Shown: positions 35,349 through 44,300 of the stretch, one piece after another
Layout: every line of letters starts with the position of its first letter
Position numbering within the stretch: the first letter of the stretch is position 1
Source: SB25 sp050180705
Lineage (GTDB): Bacteria; Bacteroidota; Bacteroidia; Bacteroidales; Tenuifilaceae
Assembly (NCBI GenBank): GCA_050180705.1
Contig: JBFXDX010000002.1
Coordinates: 1 to 64,000 of the forward strand
Direction of reading: 5' to 3'
Length of the DNA: 64,000 bases
Notes under the pieces: generated by a model
What the model was told of the DNA's origin: nothing
What the model saw: the letters and a program-made list of their open reading frames with translations, nothing else
The model's database searches: none
Made by a program: the position numbers and the translations under genes

Positions 35349-36245
35349 CTAATTTTTATTTCGAAATTCGGCAGGAGATATCCCTACTTGTTTCTTAAAC
35401 ATCCTTGTGAAATGCTGTGGGTATTTGAATCCCAGCTCATAGGCAATATCACTTATCGATTTGCTGGAATCAAAAATTTTTTCTTTTGCAATATTAATCA
35501 GTTTTAGTTGAATATGTTCAAGAGCCGACTTGCCCGTCTCCTTCTTTAATAAATCTCCTAAATAATTTGAGGATAAAAATAACTTTTCGGCGCAGTAGCT
35601 AACAGATGGTGGCCCAATTTCCAGAGGCTTCTCAGATAAGAAATATTCATCCAGAACTTTTTCGAATCGTGTAAGTAAATCTTTATTTACATGACTGCGT
35701 GTATTGAATTGACGCTCATAGAACCGCTTACTGTAATTCAGGAAAAGTTCAATGTACGATACAATCAAGGTCTTACTATGAGCATCGATAGGATGCTCCA
35801 ATTCATACCTAATTTTTTCTATCGTATCGTTAATTACTTCTCGTTCTCTTGCTGAAAGATGCAGCGCCTCATTCACCTCATAGGAGAAAAAGGTATAATC
35901 CTTAATGTTTTTACCTAATGATGTGCCATGTATAAGATCGGGGTGAAAAATGATAGCATTTCCAGCAGCTTGACGCATTTCCCCATTGCTGTCGATACCA
36001 TAGACCTGACCAGGCGATATAAAAATCAAGGTACCTTCTTCGTAATCGTAGGTGTTAATTCCGTACGTAATATTACCACACTTGATGTCCTTAAGAAATA
36101 TCGCATAAAGGTTTATTTGAGTTTTCTTGAATGCAAATGGCTTAACCTTGGCAAAATCAACAACACTCACTAAGGGATGCAAGGTTTCCTGCCCAGCCAT
36201 ATTATTGTATTCAGTCACCGAATTTATTTTTATTATCTCGCTCAT
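35349..36245 (-). CDS. AraC-family transcriptional regulator
   Basis: This 298-residue cytoplasmic regulator has an N-terminal cupin-like effector domain (VYGIDSNGEMRQAAGNAIIFHPDLIHG) and a C-terminal double HTH (SSNYLGDLLKKETGKSALEH and SISDIAYELGFKYPQHFTRMFKKQVG). ATG 36245 is chosen because an exact TACCTTTG promoter box lies 27 nt upstream. The longer frame to 36293 would include that box. It is divergent from the flavodoxin/alcohol dehydrogenase cluster and is its likely regulator. Confidence 0.9.
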   Translation of the reverse strand: MSEIIKINSVTEYNNMAGQETLHPLVSVVDFAKVKPFAFKKTQINLYAIFLKDIKCGNITYGINTYDYEEGTLIFISPGQVYGIDSNGEMRQAAGNAIIFHPDLIHGTSLGKNIKDYTFFSYEVNEALHLSAREREVINDTIEKIRYELEHPIDAHSKTLIVSYIELFLNYSKRFYERQFNTRSHVNKDLLTRFEKVLDEYFLSEKPLEIGPPSVSYCAEKLFLSSNYLGDLLKKETGKSALEHIQLKLINIAKEKIFDSSKSISDIAYELGFKYPQHFTRMFKKQVGISPAEFRNKN

Positions 36246-36271
36246 AACGCCAATTGATTTATATTTCATTA

Positions 36272-36279
36272 CAAAGGTA
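36272..36279 (-). promoter_or_regulatory. -7 box (TACCTTTG) of the AraC gene
   Basis: Exact TAnnTTTG on the minus strand, decisive for the 36245 start. The -33 element is poorly matched. Confidence 0.55.
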
Positions 36280-36428
36280 AACATCTTATACATAGAAAAA
36301 TAGTCGTCAATTACGATTCCGTAAAAATGGTAAGTACCTCTGTAATTTGGGTAGTTTTTCCTTGTGCTTTCTATCGACTTTTGTATCGTGGTTTTTTAAG
36401 GCCAAATAATCTTAACCAGAAATTTGAA

Positions 36429-36926
36429 ATGATGAAAGAAAATAAAGTTTTAATCGCATATTTCTCATGGAGTGGGAACACTCGAGAGATAGCAAATAGG
36501 ATACACAAAATGGTTGGTGGAGATATGTTTGAAATACAACGAGCCGACGATTATCCAACTAATTACAATGCCGTTTTAGATATAGCCAAAAAAGAAATAC
36601 GTTCAGAAAGCAAACCTGAACTTAAAGACAAATTGGCCGAAATAGAAAAATACAACACTATTTTTATCGGCTATCCCAACTGGTGGAATACATTTCCAGC
36701 TCCAGTAACAACATTCTTATCAGAGCATAATTTTAGTAAAAAAACAATCATCCCATTTTGTACTCATGGTGGTGGCGGTATAGGTCGGAGTATTTCCGAT
36801 ATGGCAAAACTATGTCCAGAGGCTATTATTCTCAACGAACTTTCAATCAATGGTTCTGCGGCAAATAGTTCTAGCCCTGCAGTTGAAAAATGGTTGAATA
36901 AGGTGTTGAATGCAAGCATCCGTTAA
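36429..36926 (+). CDS. Flavodoxin
   Basis: This 165-residue cytoplasmic FMN electron carrier has the phosphate-binding loop SWSGNTREIA after the first strand (VLIAYF). The FMN-stacking region YPNWWNTFPAPVTTFL and the THGGGGIGRS loop are also visible. It is the flavodoxin-4-like class often found beside AraC regulators and alcohol dehydrogenases. ATG 36429 (or 36432) begins directly at the fold; the frame from 36327 has a hydrophobic nonsense-like extension. It is the first gene of a redox cluster that continues with an iron alcohol dehydrogenase. Confidence 0.9.
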   Translation: MMKENKVLIAYFSWSGNTREIANRIHKMVGGDMFEIQRADDYPTNYNAVLDIAKKEIRSESKPELKDKLAEIEKYNTIFIGYPNWWNTFPAPVTTFLSEHNFSKKTIIPFCTHGGGGIGRSISDMAKLCPEAIILNELSINGSAANSSSPAVEKWLNKVLNASIR

Positions 36927-36977
36927 AATGGTAGGTAATGCTGTAATCGGGGTTAACACCTTGCTATTTCAACCACC

Positions 36978-36985
36978 TAATTTTG
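36978..36985 (+). promoter_or_regulatory. Candidate -7 box (TAATTTTG) before the alcohol dehydrogenase gene
   Basis: Exact TAnnTTTG match 38 nt before the ATG. A TTG at 36961 is only 14 nt upstream of the box, so the match is partial. Confidence 0.4.
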
Positions 36986-37023
36986 TACCGTTGATTCATA
37001 AACATTAAAACACACATACTGAA

Positions 37024-38172
37024 ATGAAAAATTTTACATTTTACAATCCAACCCGAATTGAATTCGGCAAAGGTAAAGAAGAATATATTGGACAATATAT
37101 TTCAGAATATAGCCTTAAAAAGGTATTAATCGTTTACGGTTCCGATCGTGTTAAGAAAAGTGGGTTGTTCAATACCGTAACTAAATCATTAAGCGAAAAA
37201 GGAATTAATTACGAAGAGTTGGGTGGCGTAATTAGCAATCCTTTATTAAGCAAGGTATACGAAGGTATTGAACTGGCAAAAACCACAAAAGTCGATGCTA
37301 TTTTGGGTATTGGTGGAGCATCGGTATTAGACACATCCAAATCCATTGCTGCGGGTGCTGTTTACGAAGGTGATGTTTGGGATTTGTTTACCTTCAAGGC
37401 ACAATCAAACCAAGCCTTAAGAATATTCTCCATTATGACCCTTGCTGCTTCAGGTAGCGAAATGAATAACTATGCTGTAGTAACTAACGAAAAGACCAAA
37501 CAAAAGATGAGCATTATAAGTTCTGCTACTTTTCCAACTGTTTCTGTAGTGAATCCTGAATTGCAAGCAACAGTTACTAAGGAATATTTGGCATATTCTG
37601 CTGCCGACATTTTTGCACACAGTCTGGATATGTATTTAACAGCAACTTATCTTCCGGAATATATTGCAGGTTATGTTGAGAATATCCTCAGAATAGTTAT
37701 TCGTACTACAAATGTTCTATTAGAAGATGCTGCTAATTATGATGTTCGTGGGGAATTCGCATGGGCTGCAACCAATGCCTTAAATCTTACAACATTCTGC
37801 GGTATTGAAAATAACCGTTTCGACACACACTTTATAGAGCACACCATGTCTGCCGAATACAATATTGCACATGGCGCAGGGTTATCAATCATTGTTCCTG
37901 CCTGGATGAAATGGCAGAAGAATTTATTACCCGAGCGTTTCGCTCGTTTTGCCAAGGAAATATTCAATGCCCCCACTGCCGACAAAGGTATCGAAGCCTT
38001 GAAAAGTTGGTACACAAAAATTGGTGCTCCGGTAACTTTAAAAGAAGGGAATATCCCCGAAGAGGGTATCGATATGATGGTTGAGAAACTATTTACAGCA
38101 GCAAAAATGATGGGCGCCGATGCTTTATACTCGAAACAAATGCTGAATGCAGTATTTAATAACGCAAAATAG
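37024..38172 (+). CDS. Iron-containing alcohol dehydrogenase (YqhD/butanol dehydrogenase type)
   Basis: This 382-residue NAD(P)H-dependent aldehyde/alcohol oxidoreductase of the type III family has the nucleotide-binding GIGGASVLDTSKSIA motif. Metal ligands are visible as Asp and His in SAADIFAHSLDMYL and the later His residues in FIEHTMSAEYNIAHGAGLS. The family reduces short or toxic aldehydes, and in E. coli yqhD is likewise adjacent to an AraC regulator (yqhC). It forms a cluster with flavodoxin, alpha/beta hydrolase and cupin genes on the same strand, with 27 nt to the next gene. A reactive-aldehyde detoxification role is the likeliest. Confidence 0.92.
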   Translation: MKNFTFYNPTRIEFGKGKEEYIGQYISEYSLKKVLIVYGSDRVKKSGLFNTVTKSLSEKGINYEELGGVISNPLLSKVYEGIELAKTTKVDAILGIGGASVLDTSKSIAAGAVYEGDVWDLFTFKAQSNQALRIFSIMTLAASGSEMNNYAVVTNEKTKQKMSIISSATFPTVSVVNPELQATVTKEYLAYSAADIFAHSLDMYLTATYLPEYIAGYVENILRIVIRTTNVLLEDAANYDVRGEFAWAATNALNLTTFCGIENNRFDTHFIEHTMSAEYNIAHGAGLSIIVPAWMKWQKNLLPERFARFAKEIFNAPTADKGIEALKSWYTKIGAPVTLKEGNIPEEGIDMMVEKLFTAAKMMGADALYSKQMLNAVFNNAK

Positions 38173-38198
38173 AAGTTGAATTAATAAATTCTGAGCAA

Positions 38199-39278
38199 AT
38201 GAAAACAACAATACTGGCAACGGTAGTCTTGCTAACACTAGGCCAAGCCTGTTCACCTAGGAGTGAAAAAGGTACAAATGTAGAAACAAAAAAAACAGAT
38301 CAAATGAAAACTATAGAGCAAACAGATCATTACACTTTTGAATTAAGTGACAATGTTACCCGAGAAAAGGTAACATTCAAGAATCGCTATGGAATTACCT
38401 TAACAGGCGATTTATATCTTCCCAAAAATCGAGGTAGTGAAAAGATAGCAGCAATAGCCATTAGCGGACCTTATGGAGCCGTAAAAGAACAAGCTTCAGG
38501 ATTATATGCAAACACCATGGCATCACGTGGATTTGCGGCTTTAGCCTTCGATCCATCCTATACAGGGGAAAGCGGTGGCGAGCCTCGCAACGTATCATCG
38601 CCCGACATTAACACTGAAGATTTTAGTGCTGCAATCGACTTTTTGGGAGTTCAACCCTTCATTGATCGTAGCAAAATCGGAATTGTTGGGATTTGTGGAT
38701 TTGGAGGATTTGCCCTAAATGCAACTGCTGTTGACAAACGTGTAAAAGCTGTAGCTGTAGCGAGTATGTATGACATGTCGAGAGTAACTGCAAAAGGCTA
38801 TTTTGACAGCATGACACCAGAACAACGCAAGCAGTTATTAGAACAATTGAGCGCACAACGTTGGATAGATGCAGAAAATGGAGAACCACAATATAGCAAT
38901 CAGGGCTTACCAAAGCCTGAACAACTAACTGGTAAAGAACCTGAGTTTGTCAAAGGTTACGTAGATTATTATAAAACAAAGCGAGGCTTTCACCCACGTT
39001 CAATTAACTCTAATGGATCTTGGACAATGACAACGCCTATTTCTTTAATGAATATGCCAATTCTAACTTACATTAAAGAGATTTCTCCAAGGCCAATACT
39101 AATTATAGCTGGAGAAAATGCTCACTCGTGCTATTTTAGCGAGGATGCTTATAAGGCCGCTAACGAGCCTAAGGAACTTATGATTATTCCAGGCGCTGTT
39201 CATACCGATCTATACGATAAAACGGACATTATTCCATTTAACAAACTGGAAATGTTCTTTAAGGAGAATTTAAAGTAA
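38199..39278 (+). CDS. Alpha/beta-hydrolase lipoprotein with Cys nucleophile elbow
   Basis: This 359-residue lipoprotein (lipobox GQAC) carries an alpha/beta-hydrolase fold similar to dienelactone-hydrolase-type or YcjY-like proteins. The nucleophile elbow is GICGFGG, with Cys in place of Ser. The oxyanion-type strand AIAISGPYG and the C-terminal His in GAVHTDLYD complete the site. The substrate is unknown. Tight spacing to the alcohol dehydrogenase (27 nt) and to the cupin gene (8 nt) shows a single operon. Confidence 0.87.
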   Translation: MKTTILATVVLLTLGQACSPRSEKGTNVETKKTDQMKTIEQTDHYTFELSDNVTREKVTFKNRYGITLTGDLYLPKNRGSEKIAAIAISGPYGAVKEQASGLYANTMASRGFAALAFDPSYTGESGGEPRNVSSPDINTEDFSAAIDFLGVQPFIDRSKIGIVGICGFGGFALNATAVDKRVKAVAVASMYDMSRVTAKGYFDSMTPEQRKQLLEQLSAQRWIDAENGEPQYSNQGLPKPEQLTGKEPEFVKGYVDYYKTKRGFHPRSINSNGSWTMTTPISLMNMPILTYIKEISPRPILIIAGENAHSCYFSEDAYKAANEPKELMIIPGAVHTDLYDKTDIIPFNKLEMFFKENLK

Positions 39279-39285
39279 CAGAACC

Positions 39286-39753
39286 ATGAAACCGATTATA
39301 ATAACTGCTTGTATGGCGTTATTATTAATGTCATGCAACACAAAAAATAACAATATGAACACGAATGAAATATTTCCGAAAGGACAAAAAGTTGAAGAAT
39401 ACTTTACTGGCGAAACACACGTCCAGATGCTTACTGTTGATGGTCAAAACTTCGATGCAATAAGTTATAACGTAACATTTGCACCAGGTAGTCGAACCTA
39501 TTGGCATTCACACCCCGGTGGTCAAATTCTATACTGCATATCTGGAGAAGGCTGCTATCAAGAAAAAGGAAAACCTATACAACATCTAAAAATAGGCGAT
39601 ATTGTTGAGATTAAGCCCAACGTAGTGCATTGGCATGGAGCCGCACCTGATAAAGAATTTGTTCATTTGGGTATTAGTACACAATTAGCTAAAGGCCCTG
39701 CAGTTTGGTATGGGGCAGTAACCGATGAACAATATAATAGTTTAGATAGGTAA
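39286..39753 (+). CDS. Cupin-domain lipoprotein
   Basis: This 155-residue lipoprotein (LLMSC signal) is made of one cupin barrel. Motif 1 is TYWHSHPGGQILYCISGEG with two His ligands, and motif 2 is IKPNVVHWHGAAPDKEF with further His ligands. Such cupins occur in YqhD-type operons and next to carboxymuconolactone-decarboxylase-like genes. A metal-dependent isomerase, oxygenase or sensor role is possible. It is the last gene of the AraC-linked operon and is followed by a hairpin. Confidence 0.87.
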   Translation: MKPIIITACMALLLMSCNTKNNNMNTNEIFPKGQKVEEYFTGETHVQMLTVDGQNFDAISYNVTFAPGSRTYWHSHPGGQILYCISGEGCYQEKGKPIQHLKIGDIVEIKPNVVHWHGAAPDKEFVHLGISTQLAKGPAVWYGAVTDEQYNSLDR

Positions 39754-39778
39754 ATATTTATTGTACAGAGATTGTTTT

Positions 39779-39811
39779 AAATAGCCCTAGATTTAAACCT
39801 GGGGCTATTTA
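39779..39811 (+). terminator. Terminator-like hairpin after the cupin gene
   Basis: AAATAGCCC(t)AG pairs with CT(g)GGGCTATTT around a short loop and is followed by an AT-rich tail. It lies 25 nt after the cupin stop. Confidence 0.75.
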
Positions 39812-39885
39812 TATTTAAATCCATTTCCATCGTTTTTGAGTATTTTTCATATGGTCGTCGGAAATTAGTTGTTTGTTGAGGCCTT

Positions 39886-41022
39886 TCATACATTGTTTAA
39901 ATGGTTCTTTCTCCACACAGCCGGAGATTCGCCTGCAATAATCTTAAACTGACGGCTAAAGTTCGGATGTTCGGTATAACCAACCATTTCGGCTATTATG
40001 CTTAATGGCTTATCTGGATAGCTGATTAAATACTCCTTGGCCTTATTTATTCGAAGGGTATTAATCCAGATGTTAAAGGTGACTCCTTCTTCGCGATTGA
40101 TGAGTGTTGACAAAACGGTACGCCCTATGCCCAGATGTTGTGCAAGTATTTCAACGTTTATTCCGGAATTAAGGTAGTACTGCTGTTCTAAAACTTGTTC
40201 TTTTAGGGGTTGCCATTCCTGCTTAATCCGATTTTTATGCCAATTTGTATTGGCATCGTCATCAATGGTTTTAACCGCAGGCTCAATAATGGTGTATAAT
40301 TTATTGTAATTTATGTATTTGATGGCGAAAATAAAATAGAACAATGCGTAGCTTAATACAAAAATCCAATGGTATTTCGTAGGGGCAAGATTAGATAGTA
40401 ATGCAACGAGCCCAATGCCTAAGGCGCTGAAAAAAACAATACGAACCCAATGAAGCTTTAGCCACACTTCGCTCGAAAAGTAGTTCATTAAATGGTTTTT
40501 GCATTTTTCTTCTTCCTTTAAAAATAGTCGTGTGTAAAATATAAGTTGAAAAATGTAAAAGAGATAGAAGAGTATTCGAATCCAAAGGGTTGGGCTATTT
40601 AGGTGCAGCGGTATGTCTCCAAATTTTTGAATATATGGATTTCCGAATAAATAACGTGATAGGAAAAACAAAGGGAAAAAGAGTATTATTGGGCTTAGGT
40701 GTAGTAATAATTTTTTTAGGTTAACCACGTTGGTGTTGAAAAGCATGATTAGGGCAAAGGTGAACAGATAGGCTTGTACCGATGATATTCCGATAAACGT
40801 AATGGTAAGGTGTTCCCGCGAATAATCGGTAAGTTTAAACAGAATTATGGCAAAGTGTAATGCAGCCATAATTAGGTACGAAGTTGCAAGAACCTTAAGC
40901 GAGATGCGATATTTCAGTAATTCTTTTTTGGGGGGTATCTGAAGCGTTAAAAGAACACTTCCCATGGTAAGACATACAAGAAATTGAATTAAACTTGATA
41001 ATGAATTAAAATCCAGCTCCAT
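39886..41022 (-). CDS. Membrane-bound AraC-type regulator
   Basis: This 378-residue protein has an N-terminal integral membrane part of about seven helices (residues 1-240) and a cytoplasmic AraC-type double HTH at the C-terminus (VEILAQHLGIGRTVLSTLINREEG and LSIIAEMVGYTEHPNFSRQFKIIAGESP). This design is common in Bacteroidota and implies sensing at or within the membrane. The gene is convergent with the cupin operon. An exact TAACTTTG box lies upstream. The target genes are unknown. Confidence 0.9.
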   Translation of the reverse strand: MELDFNSLSSLIQFLVCLTMGSVLLTLQIPPKKELLKYRISLKVLATSYLIMAALHFAIILFKLTDYSREHLTITFIGISSVQAYLFTFALIMLFNTNVVNLKKLLLHLSPIILFFPLFFLSRYLFGNPYIQKFGDIPLHLNSPTLWIRILFYLFYIFQLIFYTRLFLKEEEKCKNHLMNYFSSEVWLKLHWVRIVFFSALGIGLVALLSNLAPTKYHWIFVLSYALFYFIFAIKYINYNKLYTIIEPAVKTIDDDANTNWHKNRIKQEWQPLKEQVLEQQYYLNSGINVEILAQHLGIGRTVLSTLINREEGVTFNIWINTLRINKAKEYLISYPDKPLSIIAEMVGYTEHPNFSRQFKIIAGESPAVWRKNHLNNV

Positions 41023-41061
41023 ACATATTCTCCTATATCAAAATTTAACTTTTAGTGCGCG

Positions 41062-41069
41062 CAAAGTTA
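41062..41069 (-). promoter_or_regulatory. -7 box (TAACTTTG) of the membrane AraC gene
   Basis: Exact TAnnTTTG match about 40 nt upstream of the ATG on the minus strand. No good -33 TTG. Confidence 0.5.
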
Positions 41070-41303
41070 TAACATTGATTGTTGAACGAAATTTTTTTTT
41101 AAAAGTTCTTTATGTTTAAACGCAGAAGGCTGTAGTGGCTGTGAGCCCAAAATAATCTAGAGCTTACAGGATTGTATGTGGTTGAATGCTCTATCTTTAA
41201 ATAAAGTAAAGTTTATGATTGAATCTATGAAAGCTAAGATTTTTGTTCAGAAAAAGTGTTAGTGATTCTCAATTCTTTTCTTTTCTCGCCAAATTAAGAT
41301 GTC

Positions 41304-41342
41304 TTAAAAAAATACCCGATTACACTTACGTAATCGGGTATT
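41304..41342 (-). terminator. Intrinsic terminator, 13-bp perfect stem
   Basis: AATACCCGATTAC and GTAATCGGGTATT pair around a 6-nt loop. On the minus strand the stem is followed by a run of T residues. It lies 56 nt past the stop of the giant secreted protein. Confidence 0.93.
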
Positions 41343-41397
41343 CTTTAATGGTTATATGTATAGAGTTTAATAATGCAAGTTTTATAATATTTGACGA

Positions 41398-44300
41398 TTA
41401 CTGTTTTAGCAGCATCTTGCAGATTGTGCCATTCCCAGTGACTATTTTTACCAGATGGGTTCCGGTTGTAAGACCAGAAACATCAATTGTTTCATCTTCG
41501 GATACGGTTTGTGTTCTTTCAAACATTCCATTGATGCTGTATATATATAGTTTAGCAGAACCCTCGAATCCCTTAACCCGAAAGTTGTCGGAGGTTGGGT
41601 TGGGGTATAGAAATAGGCTTTCGTTTTTGCCTTTATTAATGCCAGTATCTTCCGATACGCTAATGGTAAATGTTTCGGTGGCGATTAATGAACCATCGCT
41701 CACCGTGAGGGTTACCTCTCCCGAAGTTGAGGTTCCATTTGCAGGAGTCCAACTGATGACAGCATTGGTGAGCTCCATGCCCTCAGGAGCATTGCTTAAG
41801 GTATAGGAAAGGACATCGTCATCTACATCGGTGGCAACAACCGCATAGGTGTATTCTTTTCCAACGGTAGCAGTGGTTTCGGCTTTCGAGGTAATTACTG
41901 GAGCATCATTCACCGCGTTTAGGGTAATAACCATCTGCAGGGTATCGGAATTCAGCAAACCATCAGTAACTGCAACCGGAACGGTTAATATCCCGTTGAA
42001 GTCGGCATCTGGCGAAATTGTTGTTCCATCAACAGTATAATTATTACCCGAAATAACCATTAGCGAAAGCGCATCATTATCCACATCGCTGGCTGTAACA
42101 TTATTTATACTTAATGAAATAGATGCATCTTCGTCAAAATTTAATCCGGAAGCAACAGCCGTAAGAATCGGAGCATCATTCACCGCGTTTACGGTAATAA
42201 CCATCTGCAGGGTATCGGAATTCAGCAAACCATCAGTAACTGCAACTGGAACGGTTAATGTCCCGTTGAAGTTGGCATCTGGCGAAATTGTTGTTCCATC
42301 AACAGTGTAATTATTACCCGAAATAACCATTAGCGAAAGCGCATCATTATCCACATCGCTGGCTGTAATATTATCCAGACTTAATGAAATAGATGCATCT
42401 TCGTCAAAATTCAATCCGGAAGCAACAGCCGTAAGAATCGGAGCATCATTCACTGCGTTTACGGTAATAATCATTTGCAGTGTATCGGAATTCAACAAAC
42501 CATCAGTAACTGCAACTGGAACGGTTAATGTCCCGTTGAAGTTGGCATTTGGCGAAATTGTTGTTCCATCAACAGTGTAATTATTACCCGAAATAACCAT
42601 TAGCGAAAGCGCATCATTATCCACATCGCTGGCTGTAACATTATTCATGTTTAATGAAATGTACGCATCTTCGTCAATGGTTAAGCCTAAAGCAACATCC
42701 GAAAGTATTGGTGCATCGTTTGCCGGATTTACAGTTACATACACCCATAATGTGTCTGAGTACTGTCCATCACCAACGGCAATTTGTATCGAATCGTTCC
42801 CGTTAAAGTTTAAGTTTGGAATGTATAAAAGCGAATCGTTCCTAATGTATACAATGCCGTTTACTGGGGGTGTTGGGATAGTACATAAAAGTGTATCATT
42901 GTCAGGATCGGTTGCAAAGGCAGAGAAAGGTAGTTTTAGTGCAGTATCTTCATTGGTTAAGGTATCCTTATTGATACATACCGGAGCTTGATTTGCAAAT
43001 CGCACAATTGCAGTTGTTCGATTTCCCCACAGGGTATCACCTTCTGTAATCCGGCGTTCCCCTACCCGATAAATAATTTGTAAAGAATCTTTTACATCAG
43101 CCTCGGCCAGCGAGTTATATCCAATCTTGTTTTTTAATGAATAAATGGTGTCAATTTTCTTAACCAGGTTTTTCTGAATGGATTCAAAATCAAAATCGTT
43201 ATTAAATAGCGATGCTAATGATGCACTGGTACTAACACTATCGGTAAAGGCAAATGGTGCATTATCTATATTCTTAAATGCCGGATATGTACTATCTGTA
43301 CGAATGGACCAAACAGAGCTGGTATCAATACCCCATGCAAAATTGGCAGATTCCTTCATTTGGGCTGTGGTTAATCCGGTAAGATTATCAATTGTTCCGC
43401 TATTCAAAATATATCCTTCTGATTTTCCTGATGTTTGGGTATTCCAGTAGCAATTTGATATGGTTGCAAGTGAATTAATACTTCCAATAAAACCAGCGGT
43501 ATAAGAAGTGCCCGAAACACTCCCAGTTGAATAACAACTAGAGATTGGACCATTATACGATCCTCCTGTGAATCCTCCAATATCAAGCGTTCCCGATACA
43601 TTCCCGGTTGCATAACAATTGGTAATGGATGAGCTATAATTTTCGCCGGAAAAACCTCCTACTTCACTTTTACCTGTAACATTACCCGTTGCATAGCAAT
43701 TTGTAATGGTTGCCGTTTTGTCATTTCTTCCGACAAAACCGCCACAATAGTTTGATGCGCCTAAAACATCTCCGGAAGCACTGCTATTCGAAATATCCGT
43801 ACTCCAATTGAATCCAACAAAACCGCCAATGTATAGCGATGTCCCAGTAATATTTGCCAAAGCAACACAATTTTTGATGGTATTTCCTTGGCTGCACCCG
43901 ACAATTCCACCAACATATGTCGTTCCCGAAACATTCCCGGTTGTTTTGCAATTAGTAATACTAGAATAATTAAAGCCCGAGATTCCTCCAGTATATTTTG
44001 AAGATCCGGAAACGCTCCCTTGCATATTACAGTTGGTGACTTCTGAATAAAAGTTATTACTTCCAACTATTCCGCCAGTCTTTTCTGAACCAATAACATT
44101 CCCAGTCATATTGCAATTGGTGATTACCGAGGTGTAATTATATCCTGCGATACCTCCGACCCTATATCCCGAAATGGTTCCTTTTGCAATACAGTTTGTA
44201 ATGTTTGAACCGATATAATTGATTCCGACAATACCTCCAACAAATCCATTATTATCTTTTAAAACTCCTGAAATATTTCCAGTCATGCTACAGTTTGAAA

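Noticed and set aside
41243..41806. Plus-strand ORF of 187 codons
   Set aside because: It lies mostly antisense to the well-supported giant secreted protein and over its terminator; no domain is visible.
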